A DNA stretch of 36,388 nucleotides from Gammaproteobacteria bacterium (GTDB lineage Bacteria; Pseudomonadota; Gammaproteobacteria; Pseudomonadales; JAUIET01). Both the position numbers and the translations under genes were made by a program. Location of the stretch: the NCBI GenBank assembly GCA_030431775.1, contig JAUIHW010000039.1:1-36388 (forward strand). The letters run 5' to 3'. The notes beneath the pieces were generated by a model. It did not search any database. It saw only the letters and a list, made by a program, of their open reading frames with translations, and had not been told where the DNA came from. Position 1 is the first letter of the stretch. Each line of letters begins with the position of its first letter. This document shows positions 14,030 to 21,852 of this stretch, piece by piece.

Positions 14030-14896
14030 ATGCGATTACTCAGTTACCGTTACCAGGGGCAGGCCAGTTGGGGGGCCATCATTGGCGACGGCATCGTGGA
14101 CCTTGGCGGTCGTCTGGGCGGTGACCTGCAAGCCGCCCTGCGAGATGGGCGCCTGCCCGAAGCGAAAGAGCTCGCAGACAATAATGCGGCTGATCTCGCA
14201 CTGGCCGACGTGGAATACCTGCCACCGATTGCCGCACCGGAAAAAATCCCCTGCATCGGCGTCAACTATGCGAACCGCAATGAAGAGTACAAAGATGGTA
14301 GCGATGCACCCAAATACCCCAGCGTGTTTATGCGCACTCCGGATTCGTTGACCGCTCATCAGCAGCCCCTGTGGCGTCCGCCGGAGTCAGAGCAGCTGGA
14401 TTACGAAGGTGAGATTGTGGTGGTGATTGGTAAAACCGGCCGCCGCATCGCCGAAGAAGATGCTTACGATTACATCGGCGGGCTGACCATTATGAACGAA
14501 GGCTCGATTCGTGACTGGATTCGGCATGGCAAATTTAATGTGACCCCGGGTAAGAACTTCCAGCATTCCGGTTCCGTTGGCCCATGGATGGTCACCGCTG
14601 ATGAGTTCAGCGCGGCGCAGTACGAAAACATGCGGGTCACCACGCATGTGAATGGTGAAGAGCGGCAAAACGACACGACCGCCAGCATGATGTTTCCGAT
14701 CAAGCACATCATTGCTTACATCTCGCATTTTTATGTGCTCAAGCCTGGCGACATCATTGCCACCGGTACGCCCAATGGTGCTGGCGCCCGCTTCGACCCG
14801 CCGCGCTACCTCAAGCCCGGTGATGTGGTAGACGTATCGGTCGAAGGTGTCGGGACCCTGAGCAACACGGTTGTCGATGAGCCCGGCGTCGGCTGA
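14030..14896 (+). CDS. hpaG: Fumarylacetoacetate-hydrolase family enzyme of homoprotocatechuate pathway (HpaG-like)
   Basis: HpaG decarboxylates and isomerises 5-oxo-pent-3-ene-1,2,5-tricarboxylate to 2-oxo-hept-4-ene-1,7-dioate, which HpaH then uses. The 288-aa protein has an N-terminal small domain and a C-terminal FAH fold with IPCIGVNYANRNEEY, PPESEQLDYEGEIVVVIGK (metal-binding acidic residues), a GYDYIGGLT-like segment and the closing KPGDIIATGTPNGAGA. E. coli HpaG is a fusion of two FAH domains; here only one is present, so a single enzyme may serve both steps or a second copy is elsewhere. AAGGAG lies 7 nt before the ATG. It is divergent from hpaE and followed after 1 nt by hpaR. Other FAH activities, such as acylpyruvate hydrolase, cannot be excluded. 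Confidence 0.85.
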   Translation: MRLLSYRYQGQASWGAIIGDGIVDLGGRLGGDLQAALRDGRLPEAKELADNNAADLALADVEYLPPIAAPEKIPCIGVNYANRNEEYKDGSDAPKYPSVFMRTPDSLTAHQQPLWRPPESEQLDYEGEIVVVIGKTGRRIAEEDAYDYIGGLTIMNEGSIRDWIRHGKFNVTPGKNFQHSGSVGPWMVTADEFSAAQYENMRVTTHVNGEERQNDTTASMMFPIKHIIAYISHFYVLKPGDIIATGTPNGAGARFDPPRYLKPGDVVDVSVEGVGTLSNTVVDEPGVG

Positions 14897-14897
14897 T

Positions 14898-15341
14898 ATG
14901 GCTGAATCGCTACGCGATTTTGACCGCTCGCTGCCGATGTCGTTGATGAAAGCGCGCGAAGCGGTGATGAAGGAATTTATTCCATCACTGCGCGAACATA
15001 ATCTAACGCCACAACAATGGCGTGTCATTCGCTCCCTGCAGCAGCACGATGGCCAGGACATGGGCTCACTGGCAGACAGCTGTTTTCTGCTGAGCCCGAG
15101 CCTGTCGCGTATTGTGCAAACCCTGGAAGGCAGGGGGTTGGTGTCGCGCCGAGGCGTGCGCGGCGACCAGCGCCGCCAGGCGGTTTTTCTCAGCACCGCC
15201 GGGCGCAAACTGTTTGCATTGATTGCGCCCAAGTCCGCCGAGCGCTACCAGCGAATTACCGAGAAGTTCGGCTATGGCAAACTGGAGTTACTTTACGAGC
15301 TGCTGGACGATCTGGTGGCCAGCCTGGATCATCCCGAGTAG
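14898..15341 (+). CDS. hpaR: MarR-family transcriptional regulator of homoprotocatechuate degradation (HpaR)
   Basis: This 147-aa winged-helix regulator has the MarR order: a dimerisation helix (SLMKAREAVMKEF), NLTPQQWRVIRSL, recognition region SCFLLSPSLSRIVQTLEGRGLV, wing SRRGVRGDQRRQAVFLS and C-terminal dimer helices. The HpaR subfamily represses hpa genes until pathway substrates bind. It follows hpaG by one base, and the palindrome at 13981-13994 is a likely target, giving autoregulation through the hpaG promoter. I chose ATG 14898; a longer in-frame start at 14871 would overlap hpaG. It is convergent with hisC, leaving 5 nt between them. Confidence 0.9.
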   Translation: MAESLRDFDRSLPMSLMKAREAVMKEFIPSLREHNLTPQQWRVIRSLQQHDGQDMGSLADSCFLLSPSLSRIVQTLEGRGLVSRRGVRGDQRRQAVFLSTAGRKLFALIAPKSAERYQRITEKFGYGKLELLYELLDDLVASLDHPE

Positions 15342-15346
15342 CGCGA

Positions 15347-16441
15347 TCAACGGTGGCGAGTAGTAAAGTCCGCCAGTAAGCGGCACATAATGTCGTTTTG
15401 CTCCACAGTGCCGATGGAAACGCGAATGCAATTTCTGGTCTGCGGCTTACTGGAGAAATCTCTGAGTACCAGCGCATGTTCACGGCAGTAGGCCACGAAC
15501 TCGCCGGCCCTGTCCATGTTCAGTAACAGGAAATTGGCGTCGCTGGCATAGACCGTGCGCACCAGCGGATTATCGCTGAAAACCGCGTGCATACGTTCGC
15601 GTTCAGCAAGCAGTTTGTTGATGTTTTGCTGTGCCAGTTCGCGCACCGCCGGCGACAGGGCACGCAGGGCGGCATCTATGCTGGCCCGCGGCAGGGGGTA
15701 GGCGTCCAGGCACTTGCTGCGGATGGTGTGCACCAGGTCGGTATCGCCACAGAGTAAGCAGCCCATGCGCATACCGGCCATGGAATAGGACTTCGACAAG
15801 GTGCGCAACACCACCAGGTTGGGGTGGGTCTCCAGGTCGCTGCTCATGCTGTGTTGCTGCGCGAACTCAATATAGGTTTCGTCCACCACCACCATCGACG
15901 TGCCGCTGAGTTCACGGCAGATACGCTGCATATCTTCTCGTGGCAGGGAATTGCCGGTCGGGTTGTTTGGCGAACACAGATACACCAGCTTGCAAGCCCG
16001 CTCCCTGGCTTGCTGAATCACTCCGCTGGTGTCCAGCGCGAAGCTGTTTGACGATGGCTGCAAGGGAACCTCCACGACCTCCACCGGCATGCCGTGCGCA
16101 TTGACGGCGTACATGCCAAACGTGGGCGGGCAGATCAACACACTGTCCTCCCCGGGCTCACAAAACAGGCGGGTGAGCACAACGATGGCCTCGTCAGCGC
16201 CGCGGGTCATTACAATATTACCTTCTTCGACCTCGTAGGTCTGCGCGTAGGCGGTCAGCAGGGCGGGAGGCTGAGGTTCGGGGTAGCGATTACAACCTTC
16301 CAGACCAGGCAGCTCATAGGGGTTCTCATTGGCGTTCAGGTAAATGATGCCAGCGTGCTTGCCGGCCTCCATACCGGCAGACACATAGCCGGCCATTTGC
16401 CGGTAGTGAGGGCGAATGAGTTGTTCAATAAGCGGGTTCAT
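15347..16441 (-). CDS. hisC: Histidinol-phosphate aminotransferase (HisC)
   Basis: HisC is a PLP enzyme converting imidazole-acetol phosphate and glutamate to histidinol phosphate. The 364-aa sequence is a fold-type I aminotransferase with LNANENPY near the N-terminus (about 35-42), SPNNPTG (157-163), VVVDETYIEF and the PLP lysine K217 in RTLSKSYSMAG. The C-terminus has FLLLN and CIRVSIGT, typical of HisC. It stands alone here, away from a his operon, which is common for extra hisC copies that may serve tyrosine or phenylalanine biosynthesis. Such a role would be in keeping with the aromatic catabolism cluster beside it, though that is only inferred. Confidence 0.92.
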   Translation of the reverse strand: MNPLIEQLIRPHYRQMAGYVSAGMEAGKHAGIIYLNANENPYELPGLEGCNRYPEPQPPALLTAYAQTYEVEEGNIVMTRGADEAIVVLTRLFCEPGEDSVLICPPTFGMYAVNAHGMPVEVVEVPLQPSSNSFALDTSGVIQQARERACKLVYLCSPNNPTGNSLPREDMQRICRELSGTSMVVVDETYIEFAQQHSMSSDLETHPNLVVLRTLSKSYSMAGMRMGCLLCGDTDLVHTIRSKCLDAYPLPRASIDAALRALSPAVRELAQQNINKLLAERERMHAVFSDNPLVRTVYASDANFLLLNMDRAGEFVAYCREHALVLRDFSSKPQTRNCIRVSIGTVEQNDIMCRLLADFTTRHR

Positions 16442-16506
16442 GCACAGGCCCCAAACAGGTCGGCGCGATTATACACCCGCGGCCGGGCGCCGCCGCGGGC
16501 GTTGGC

Positions 16507-18063
16507 TCACGCGGGGTACTGATAGCTTGCCTGCAAGCCCAGGGGCAGACCCAGCGCCCAGTAAAGCAGTAAAAACGCCGACCACAACACAATAAATGCC
16601 GCTGAGTACGGCAGCATCATTGCGGTGACGGTACCAATGCCGCTGCGCGTCACATAGCGCTGGCAGAACACCACCACCAGCGGGAAATACGGCATCAGTG
16701 GGGTGATAATATTAGTGCTGGAATCACCTACCCGGTAGGCCGCCTGGGTAAGATCAGGCGAAATGCCCAGCGACATCAGCATGGGTACAAAGATGGGGGC
16801 GAGCAGTGCCCACTTGGCCGAAGCCGAGCCTACAAACAGATTGACCAGGCCGGTCAGCAGAACAATGCCGACAATCGTCAGCGGTGCCGGCATGGCCATG
16901 GCCTGCAGCAGGGCCGCGCCTTCCAGTGCGAGCAGCACGCCAAGATTGGACTGCCCGAAGGCGTAAATAAACTGGGCGATGAAAAACATGATGACCAGGT
17001 AATACGCCATGGTGCCCATGGCCTTGCTCATGCCGTCGATGATGTCTTTGGCGCTGGACACGGTACCCGCGCAGTACCCATAGACAATGCCAGGCAGCAG
17101 GAACAGTAAAAAAATCAGCGGCACGATGGAGCGCATTAGTGGTGCTGCGCCCGAAGTCAGTGCGCCGTCAGGGTCACGCCAGGCCGATTCAGCCGGCAAA
17201 CTGCTGACAATGAGCAGGCCAATGCCCACCAGCATGGCCAGCAGGGCCGCCCGCAGGCCACGGCTTTCCTCGGCGCTCAACGGGTCCATCTGTGGCAGGT
17301 CGTGCAAATCACCGTCCAGTTCCAGCTGACTGACACGCGGTTCAACAATATTGTCGGTGATGTACCAGCCGAGGCCGATGATCAACAATGATGAAGCGGT
17401 GGTAAAAAAGTAGTTGTTCAGCGGGTTGAGTACGACGCCGGGGTCCAGTATCTGCGCACCGGCCTGGGTCAGGCCCTGCAGCATCGGGTCCAGCGCCGAG
17501 GGTACGAAGTTTGCCGAGAAGCCGCCCGACACCCCGGCAAACGCCGCCGCAATACCAGCCAGCGGGTGGCGTCCAGCGGCATAAAACAGCACGCCGCCGA
17601 TGGGTATGACCAGTACATAGCCGGCGTCGACCGCTGAGTGGCTGACAATTCCCACGGCGATCAGCATGGGGGTCAGCAGCTTGCGCGCAGTGATCGCCAT
17701 GATTTTGCGCAACGCCGCGTTGATAAAACCGGTATGCTCGGCCACCCCGATGCCCAGCATCGCTACCAATACCACGCCGACCGGATGAAAATGCGAGAAG
17801 TTGGTCACCATGCTGGACATAAACTGCGCCAGGGCAGTGCCCGACAATTGGTTGACAATTACAACCGCCTCGCCGCTGCGCGGATCGATGACCTCGAAAC
17901 TCACATAAGACAAGGCCCACGACAGGCCCCAGACAATGAACAGCAGCGCAATGAACAGCAGAGCCGGGTCCGGCAGGCGATTGCCGATGTCTTCCACGGC
18001 GGCGAGTACGCGTTGTATGCGGGAGCTGTTTGTTGTGGCGGGGGTGTCGGCTTGCTTGTCCAT
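16507..18063 (-). CDS. abgT: AbgT-family transporter
   Basis: This 518-aa inner-membrane protein belongs to the AbgT family, founded on the E. coli p-aminobenzoyl-glutamate importer; some relatives export sulfonamides. There are about a dozen hydrophobic segments, with the first at about 33-55 (LFIALLFIVWGLSWALSYV). Family motifs include VGIVSHSAVDAGYVLVIPIGG, AGVSGGFSANF, a re-entrant region FVGSASAKWALLAPIFVPML and GDSSTNIITPLMPYFPLVV. The N-terminal 20 residues are polar and cytoplasmic. It lies between hisC and the divergent TPR lipoprotein, with no abgA/B hydrolase genes nearby, so the natural substrate here is uncertain. Confidence 0.92.
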   Translation of the reverse strand: MDKQADTPATTNSSRIQRVLAAVEDIGNRLPDPALLFIALLFIVWGLSWALSYVSFEVIDPRSGEAVVIVNQLSGTALAQFMSSMVTNFSHFHPVGVVLVAMLGIGVAEHTGFINAALRKIMAITARKLLTPMLIAVGIVSHSAVDAGYVLVIPIGGVLFYAAGRHPLAGIAAAFAGVSGGFSANFVPSALDPMLQGLTQAGAQILDPGVVLNPLNNYFFTTASSLLIIGLGWYITDNIVEPRVSQLELDGDLHDLPQMDPLSAEESRGLRAALLAMLVGIGLLIVSSLPAESAWRDPDGALTSGAAPLMRSIVPLIFLLFLLPGIVYGYCAGTVSSAKDIIDGMSKAMGTMAYYLVIMFFIAQFIYAFGQSNLGVLLALEGAALLQAMAMPAPLTIVGIVLLTGLVNLFVGSASAKWALLAPIFVPMLMSLGISPDLTQAAYRVGDSSTNIITPLMPYFPLVVVFCQRYVTRSGIGTVTAMMLPYSAAFIVLWSAFLLLYWALGLPLGLQASYQYPA

Positions 18064-18227
18064 GGTTTTTGAGGTGCCTGTATTCTTCGTTTTATTGGGG
18101 TTGGTTATTCTAGCGCAGTCAGACGGCGGCTTGACGCGCGCAGACCCTTGCGCCCGCTGACCAGGTGGACAGTCTGTTATACTGGTTCAAGCCGGAAACC
18201 AACGGGCTGCCTACGAGTCTAACAGGA

Positions 18228-19466
18228 ATGGCCACTTTATTATCAGTCGCGGCACGCGTTCAAGGCACGGTGCTGGTGTTGGCCGCAATGCTGGCAGGCT
18301 GCACGAACCTGCCGGCGGGTATTGCACCGGCCACTGAGCTTGATCAAAGAGTACGGGAAACGCTCAACGGCAGCGCGGTCTTCGGCCGACCAGTGTCGGC
18401 TAATGAGCTTCCCCATCATGACATTCTAAAGGTTGACCCGCAGATGGCGGAGTTTGTCGCGCGCCATACAGGGTCGTACCGTACTCGCAGCAAAAAAATC
18501 AGGGAGCTGTTGCGAGCGCTGTTAACTCCCGGGCTGGTTGGCATACAGTACAACGAAGGGTATACGCTGACAGCGGAAAAAGCGTTTAAGGCGCAGCAGG
18601 CGAACTGCCTGGCTTTCAGCAATCTTTTTATAGCCCTGGCCCGCGAGGCTGGCCTGAATGCCTATTATCAGGATGTGCTGGTAGCCCCGGAATGGGATCT
18701 CAAAGCCGGATCGATGACCCTGCGGCGCCATGTTAACGTACTGATTGAAGTGAATCGATTCCACAGCCAGGTTATCGACTTGAGCCGGGAACGTTATGAC
18801 CTGGTTGAGCTGGAGACCAAGCCGCTGACCGATGAGCAGGCGTTCGCCCAGTATTACAACAACCTGGCGATGGACAGCCTGTATGAGAAAGACTACCAGC
18901 AGGCATATCTATATGCCTTAAAAGCCCTGCAGCTGGACCGCAGGGCCGCGTTTATCTGGTCAAATCTCGGGGTGATACTCAGCCGTCTGGACAAGCTCGA
19001 TCATGCCGAAGCGGCCCTGCTGCAAGCCATTCAGTATGACAGCGGCGAGCAGGCGGCCATGGTAAACCTGGCGGCGTTGTATCGCGCCCGGGGTGCGTTT
19101 GAGCAGGCGCTTGAGCTTGAAAAAAGAGTGGCCCGTTACCGGGCCCGAAACCCTTATTATCTGCTGGCCTCCGCGAAGGAAGCTTACCAGCATGCGGATT
19201 ATGCGGCGGCCCTGGGCTTGCTCAGCAAAGCGCTGGCGCTCAAAAATGACGAAGCCCTGCTGTTTGCCATGTTGTCGCAAACGCATGCAGCAATGGGGCA
19301 ACATGACAAAGCAGTTAGTTCATTGCACAAGGCAATACGTATGGCCGACACTGACACGCAGCGAAACAACTATCGGGCCAGGCTGGACGAGCTGCTGGCA
19401 AACTTAGGGAATCCACAGGCAACGCAAGTAAACGAGGAACATGAAAGCAATTCTGGTAGAGGGTGA
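18228..19466 (+). CDS. Lipoprotein with transglutaminase-like domain and TPR repeats
   Basis: With ATG 18228 the protein has 412 aa and begins with a lipoprotein signal ending LAAMLAGC (Cys at about residue 25), so it is probably anchored in the outer membrane. The middle carries a papain-like transglutaminase core: Cys in QQANCLAFSNLF, His in LRRHVNVLIEV and Asp in SQVIDLSRE. From about residue 200 come several TPR units (AYLYALKALQLDRRAAF, then AEAALLQAIQYDSGEQAA and more). The domain may be a peptidase or only a binding module. TATACT at 18178-18183 is a plausible -10 box, which excludes an upstream start at 18165. The end overlaps the next gene by 26 nt, implying co-transcription. Confidence 0.82.
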   Translation: MATLLSVAARVQGTVLVLAAMLAGCTNLPAGIAPATELDQRVRETLNGSAVFGRPVSANELPHHDILKVDPQMAEFVARHTGSYRTRSKKIRELLRALLTPGLVGIQYNEGYTLTAEKAFKAQQANCLAFSNLFIALAREAGLNAYYQDVLVAPEWDLKAGSMTLRRHVNVLIEVNRFHSQVIDLSRERYDLVELETKPLTDEQAFAQYYNNLAMDSLYEKDYQQAYLYALKALQLDRRAAFIWSNLGVILSRLDKLDHAEAALLQAIQYDSGEQAAMVNLAALYRARGAFEQALELEKRVARYRARNPYYLLASAKEAYQHADYAAALGLLSKALALKNDEALLFAMLSQTHAAMGQHDKAVSSLHKAIRMADTDTQRNNYRARLDELLANLGNPQATQVNEEHESNSGRG

Positions 19467-20412
19467 CGCCCTGATTTGGGGCGAAGCGCCCGAGCCGAAA
19501 ATAGCTGCCGATGAGGTGCTGATTGATGTCCGGGCGAGCGCGGTAAACCGCGCTGATCTGATGCAGCGAGCCGGCTTATACCCACCGCCTCCGGGTGCCA
19601 GCGAGGTGATGGGGCTGGAGTGTGCCGGGGTAATCGCCCAGGTTGGCGCCGAGGTGATGGATTGGCAGCCCGGCGATGAGGTGTGTGCGCTGCTCAGTGG
19701 TGGCGGCTACGCCGAGCGGGTTGCGGTGCCGGCAGGCCAGGTGCTGCCCATACCGGATGGTTTGAGTTTCACGGAGGCGGCTGCGTTACCCGAGGTGTAC
19801 ACCACCGCTTACCTCAATATCTACCTGGAAGCTCTGGCTCAGCCGGGCGAAAAGGTGCTTTTACACGCCGGTGCCAGTGGTGTTGGCACAGCGGCCATTC
19901 AGCTGTGCAGCCTGTTTGACAACCCGTGTTTTGTAACCGCAGGTGGCGCAGACAAAATCGAATATTGCAAAAAGCTGGGTGCTTTGGGCGGCTGCGACCG
20001 GCATAAAACTCAGGACTTTACGCAAGACGTACTCGACTGGAGCGACGGCCAGGGCGTGGCCGTTATCCTTGACCCGGTGGGTGCAAGTTACCTGAAAGCC
20101 AACCAGAAATGTTTGGCAGTAGACGGCCGCCTGGTGCTCATTGGCCTGCTAGGCGGGGTCAGTGAGGAGGTCAATCTGGGGTTGATGCTGGTCCAGCGCC
20201 AGCGTCTTATTGGCTCAACGTTGCGGTCGCGCAGCACGGCCGAAAAATCCCGCATAGTTGCTGCCGTGAAAGAACGGGTCTGGCCGCACATCAGTAATGG
20301 CAGTTTGCGCCCCATTATCGACAGTGTTATTCCTATCGAAAATACCGAAACTGCGCACCGAACCCTGCAAGACAATGCTACTATTGGGAAGCTAATACTT
20401 GAACTTAGTTAG
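19441..20412 (+). CDS. NAD(P)H quinone oxidoreductase, PIG3/Qor family
   Basis: This is a medium-chain dehydrogenase/reductase of 323 aa without zinc-binding cysteines, most like the TP53I3 (PIG3)-type quinone oxidoreductases. The N-terminal catalytic domain has ASAVNRADLMQRAGLYPPPPG and VMGLECAGVIAQVG; the Rossmann cofactor site is LLHAGASGVGTAAIQL (about residues 140-155). NADPH is the likely cofactor, since family members prefer it. It overlaps the upstream lipoprotein gene by 26 nt and is followed after 17 nt by the pseudopilin gene, suggesting one transcript of unrelated functions. Confidence 0.92.
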   Translation: MKAILVEGDALIWGEAPEPKIAADEVLIDVRASAVNRADLMQRAGLYPPPPGASEVMGLECAGVIAQVGAEVMDWQPGDEVCALLSGGGYAERVAVPAGQVLPIPDGLSFTEAAALPEVYTTAYLNIYLEALAQPGEKVLLHAGASGVGTAAIQLCSLFDNPCFVTAGGADKIEYCKKLGALGGCDRHKTQDFTQDVLDWSDGQGVAVILDPVGASYLKANQKCLAVDGRLVLIGLLGGVSEEVNLGLMLVQRQRLIGSTLRSRSTAEKSRIVAAVKERVWPHISNGSLRPIIDSVIPIENTETAHRTLQDNATIGKLILELS

Positions 20413-20424
20413 AGGCACCGGAGT

Positions 20425-20439
20425 GCACCATGTTGGTGC
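20425..20439 (+). promoter_or_regulatory. Hairpin enclosing the pseudopilin start codon
   Basis: GCACCA-TGT-TGGTGC is a perfect 6-bp stem with a 3-nt loop, and the ATG of the pseudopilin (20430-20432) straddles stem and loop. GGAG at 20420-20423 is just outside. Such a structure could limit initiation, or it could be chance in a GC-rich region. Confidence 0.35.
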
Positions 20440-20933
20440 GGAATCATTCTGTCAGTACCGCAGCGACCAGGTTCGGCTTTTCGCTGCTGGAATTTCTGGT
20501 CGTCATTATTATTCTGGCGACCCTGGCGGCTATTGTTTTTCCAGCCATTCTGGGTTCCGACGAAGACGCTAAAATTGCGGTTGCGCAAAGCATCGTCAAA
20601 ACCGTACAAAAACAGGTGGATATCGTCCACAAAACCACGGGCAAAATTCCAGGCAATATTCAGCGCGAGTGGTTTGTCGGTAATATTCTGCCGAAAAATC
20701 CCCTGGTGCCTGAGCATCCGCGCAGTATTACCGATGATGTTGATGGCAGTAACAATCCGAACAAGTGGCATCCCACTGACAAGACAACGTCCAGCTTCCC
20801 GTTCTGGTATAACGCGCACAACGGCGCATTCAGAATTCGCGTGCCGGAACAGGCCAGCGGCGAACAGACACTGGCGCTCTACAACCGGGTGAATATGACT
20901 GATGCCCGGCGGTTGAATGACACCCGGATGTGA
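20430..20933 (+). CDS. Orphan type IV pilin-like / type II secretion pseudopilin (GspG-like)
   Basis: This 167-aa protein has a class III signal peptide: a short basic leader ending in Gly, then FSLLEFLVVIIILATLAA, with the cleavage Gly-Phe and the Glu at position 5 of the mature protein. A hydrophobic helix of about 20 residues and an amphipathic helix follow, then a C-terminal region with PFWYNAHNGAFRIRVPE resembling the beta-region of minor pilins. It could act in type II secretion, MSHA-type pili or DNA uptake, but no partner genes are nearby. The start codon lies in the loop of a small hairpin (20425-20439), with GGAG about 7 nt upstream. Confidence 0.85.
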   Translation: MLVRNHSVSTAATRFGFSLLEFLVVIIILATLAAIVFPAILGSDEDAKIAVAQSIVKTVQKQVDIVHKTTGKIPGNIQREWFVGNILPKNPLVPEHPRSITDDVDGSNNPNKWHPTDKTTSSFPFWYNAHNGAFRIRVPEQASGEQTLALYNRVNMTDARRLNDTRM

Positions 20934-20994
20934 CTGGGCTCACCCCACTTCATTCGTGAAACAAGCAAGTGCAGATGTATCTGAAGGGCACGGA

Positions 20995-21107
20995 GGCATT
21001 GGATGGTATGGGTATTTTTGAGACCGTTCTGAGGCATGGATGCCGAAGACGAGCCCCCCGGGATGGGTTCACGGCGTGTCTCGAAAATACCCATACCATC
21101 CAATGCC
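20995..21107. repeat. 113-nt structured repeat element, copy 2
   Basis: The geometry equals copy 1: arm 20995-21024 (GGC...GAC), core 21025-21077, arm 21078-21107 (GTC...GCC). The arms pair at 29 of 30 positions, the exception being a T opposite G that is a wobble in RNA. The core matches copy 1 at 48 of 52 aligned bases plus two single-base indels. The first hairpin is GGCA-TGGA-TGCC, a compensatory change from GACA/TGTC. The 24 variable arm bases are unlike those of copy 1 except for a weak TTGG(A)TGG near the outer end. It lies between the pseudopilin and GST genes, both on the + strand. No T-run follows, so it is not a standard terminator. Confidence 0.9.
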
Positions 21108-21147
21108 GGTGTATATTACGAATTTAACCTTAATCGGTTTTACGCTA

Positions 21148-21789
21148 ATGCAACTGGTAATCGGTAACAAGAATTATTCCACCTGGTCACTGCGCCCCTG
21201 GCTGCTGCTGACGGCTTATGGCGTTGAATTTGAAGAAGTGCAGGAAAGCCTGTTGCTGGATGGCTTGACGGAGCGCCTGGGGCAATATTCGCCTACCAGT
21301 CGAGTGCCGGTTTTGCTCGACGGTGATCTGTGCGTGTGGGACTCGCTGGCCATCTGTGAGTATGTGTCCGAAGCTTATCTGAACGGCGCTGGCTGGCCTG
21401 GCGATGTGCACGTGAGGGCGCAGGCGCGTGCGCTCACCGCGGAGATGCACTCGGGTTTTTCGGCACTGCGCGCCGAGATGCCCATGAACATCCGTGCCAG
21501 GAGACGGATTACTCCGAGCGAGCAGGCGCTTGCCGATGTGCGGCGAATCAACGACATATGGTCCGGGTATACAGCGGAAAGTCGTTGGTTGTTTGGCGAT
21601 TTTGGAATCGTCGACAGTTTTTACGCCCCGGTCGCGCTGCGCTTTGAAACCTATGAGGTTGAATTGAGCATGGCAGCGCGAGCATACCAGCAGCATTTGC
21701 TGTCGCATTTCGCGACGCGCCAATGGATAGACGCTGCGCTGCAGGAAACCGAGGTGGTCGCCGAGGACGAAGCCGGAGAGCCTGTCTGA
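21148..21789 (+). CDS. Glutathione S-transferase family protein
   Basis: This 213-aa protein has the GST thioredoxin-like N-terminal domain (MQLVIGNKNYSTWSLRPWLL), with the YSTWS region carrying the probable catalytic Ser or Tyr, RVPVLLDGDLCVWDSLAICEYV as glutathione-binding cis-Pro and Asp-Ser motif, and an all-helical C-terminal domain. The GNKNYSxWSLRPW start marks a subgroup of bacterial GSTs with unclear substrates. I chose ATG 21148; a longer frame from 21040 would begin inside the repeat element. The gene follows copy 2 of the element by 40 nt and precedes the LLM oxidoreductase by 63 nt. Confidence 0.9.
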   Translation: MQLVIGNKNYSTWSLRPWLLLTAYGVEFEEVQESLLLDGLTERLGQYSPTSRVPVLLDGDLCVWDSLAICEYVSEAYLNGAGWPGDVHVRAQARALTAEMHSGFSALRAEMPMNIRARRRITPSEQALADVRRINDIWSGYTAESRWLFGDFGIVDSFYAPVALRFETYEVELSMAARAYQQHLLSHFATRQWIDAALQETEVVAEDEAGEPV

Positions 21790-21852
21790 AGGGCGCACCG
21801 GCCGCTGCCCGTTTCAAGTACAATGTCTTTTTAATTTTCAACAAGGAATATT

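Noticed and set aside
14387-15232. 281-codon - strand open frame over hpaG and hpaR
   Set aside because: It spans two real genes on the opposite strand and shows no recognisable domain.
21040-21147. N-terminal extension of the GST gene
   Set aside because: It begins inside the repeat element; the GST fold starts exactly at ATG 21148.
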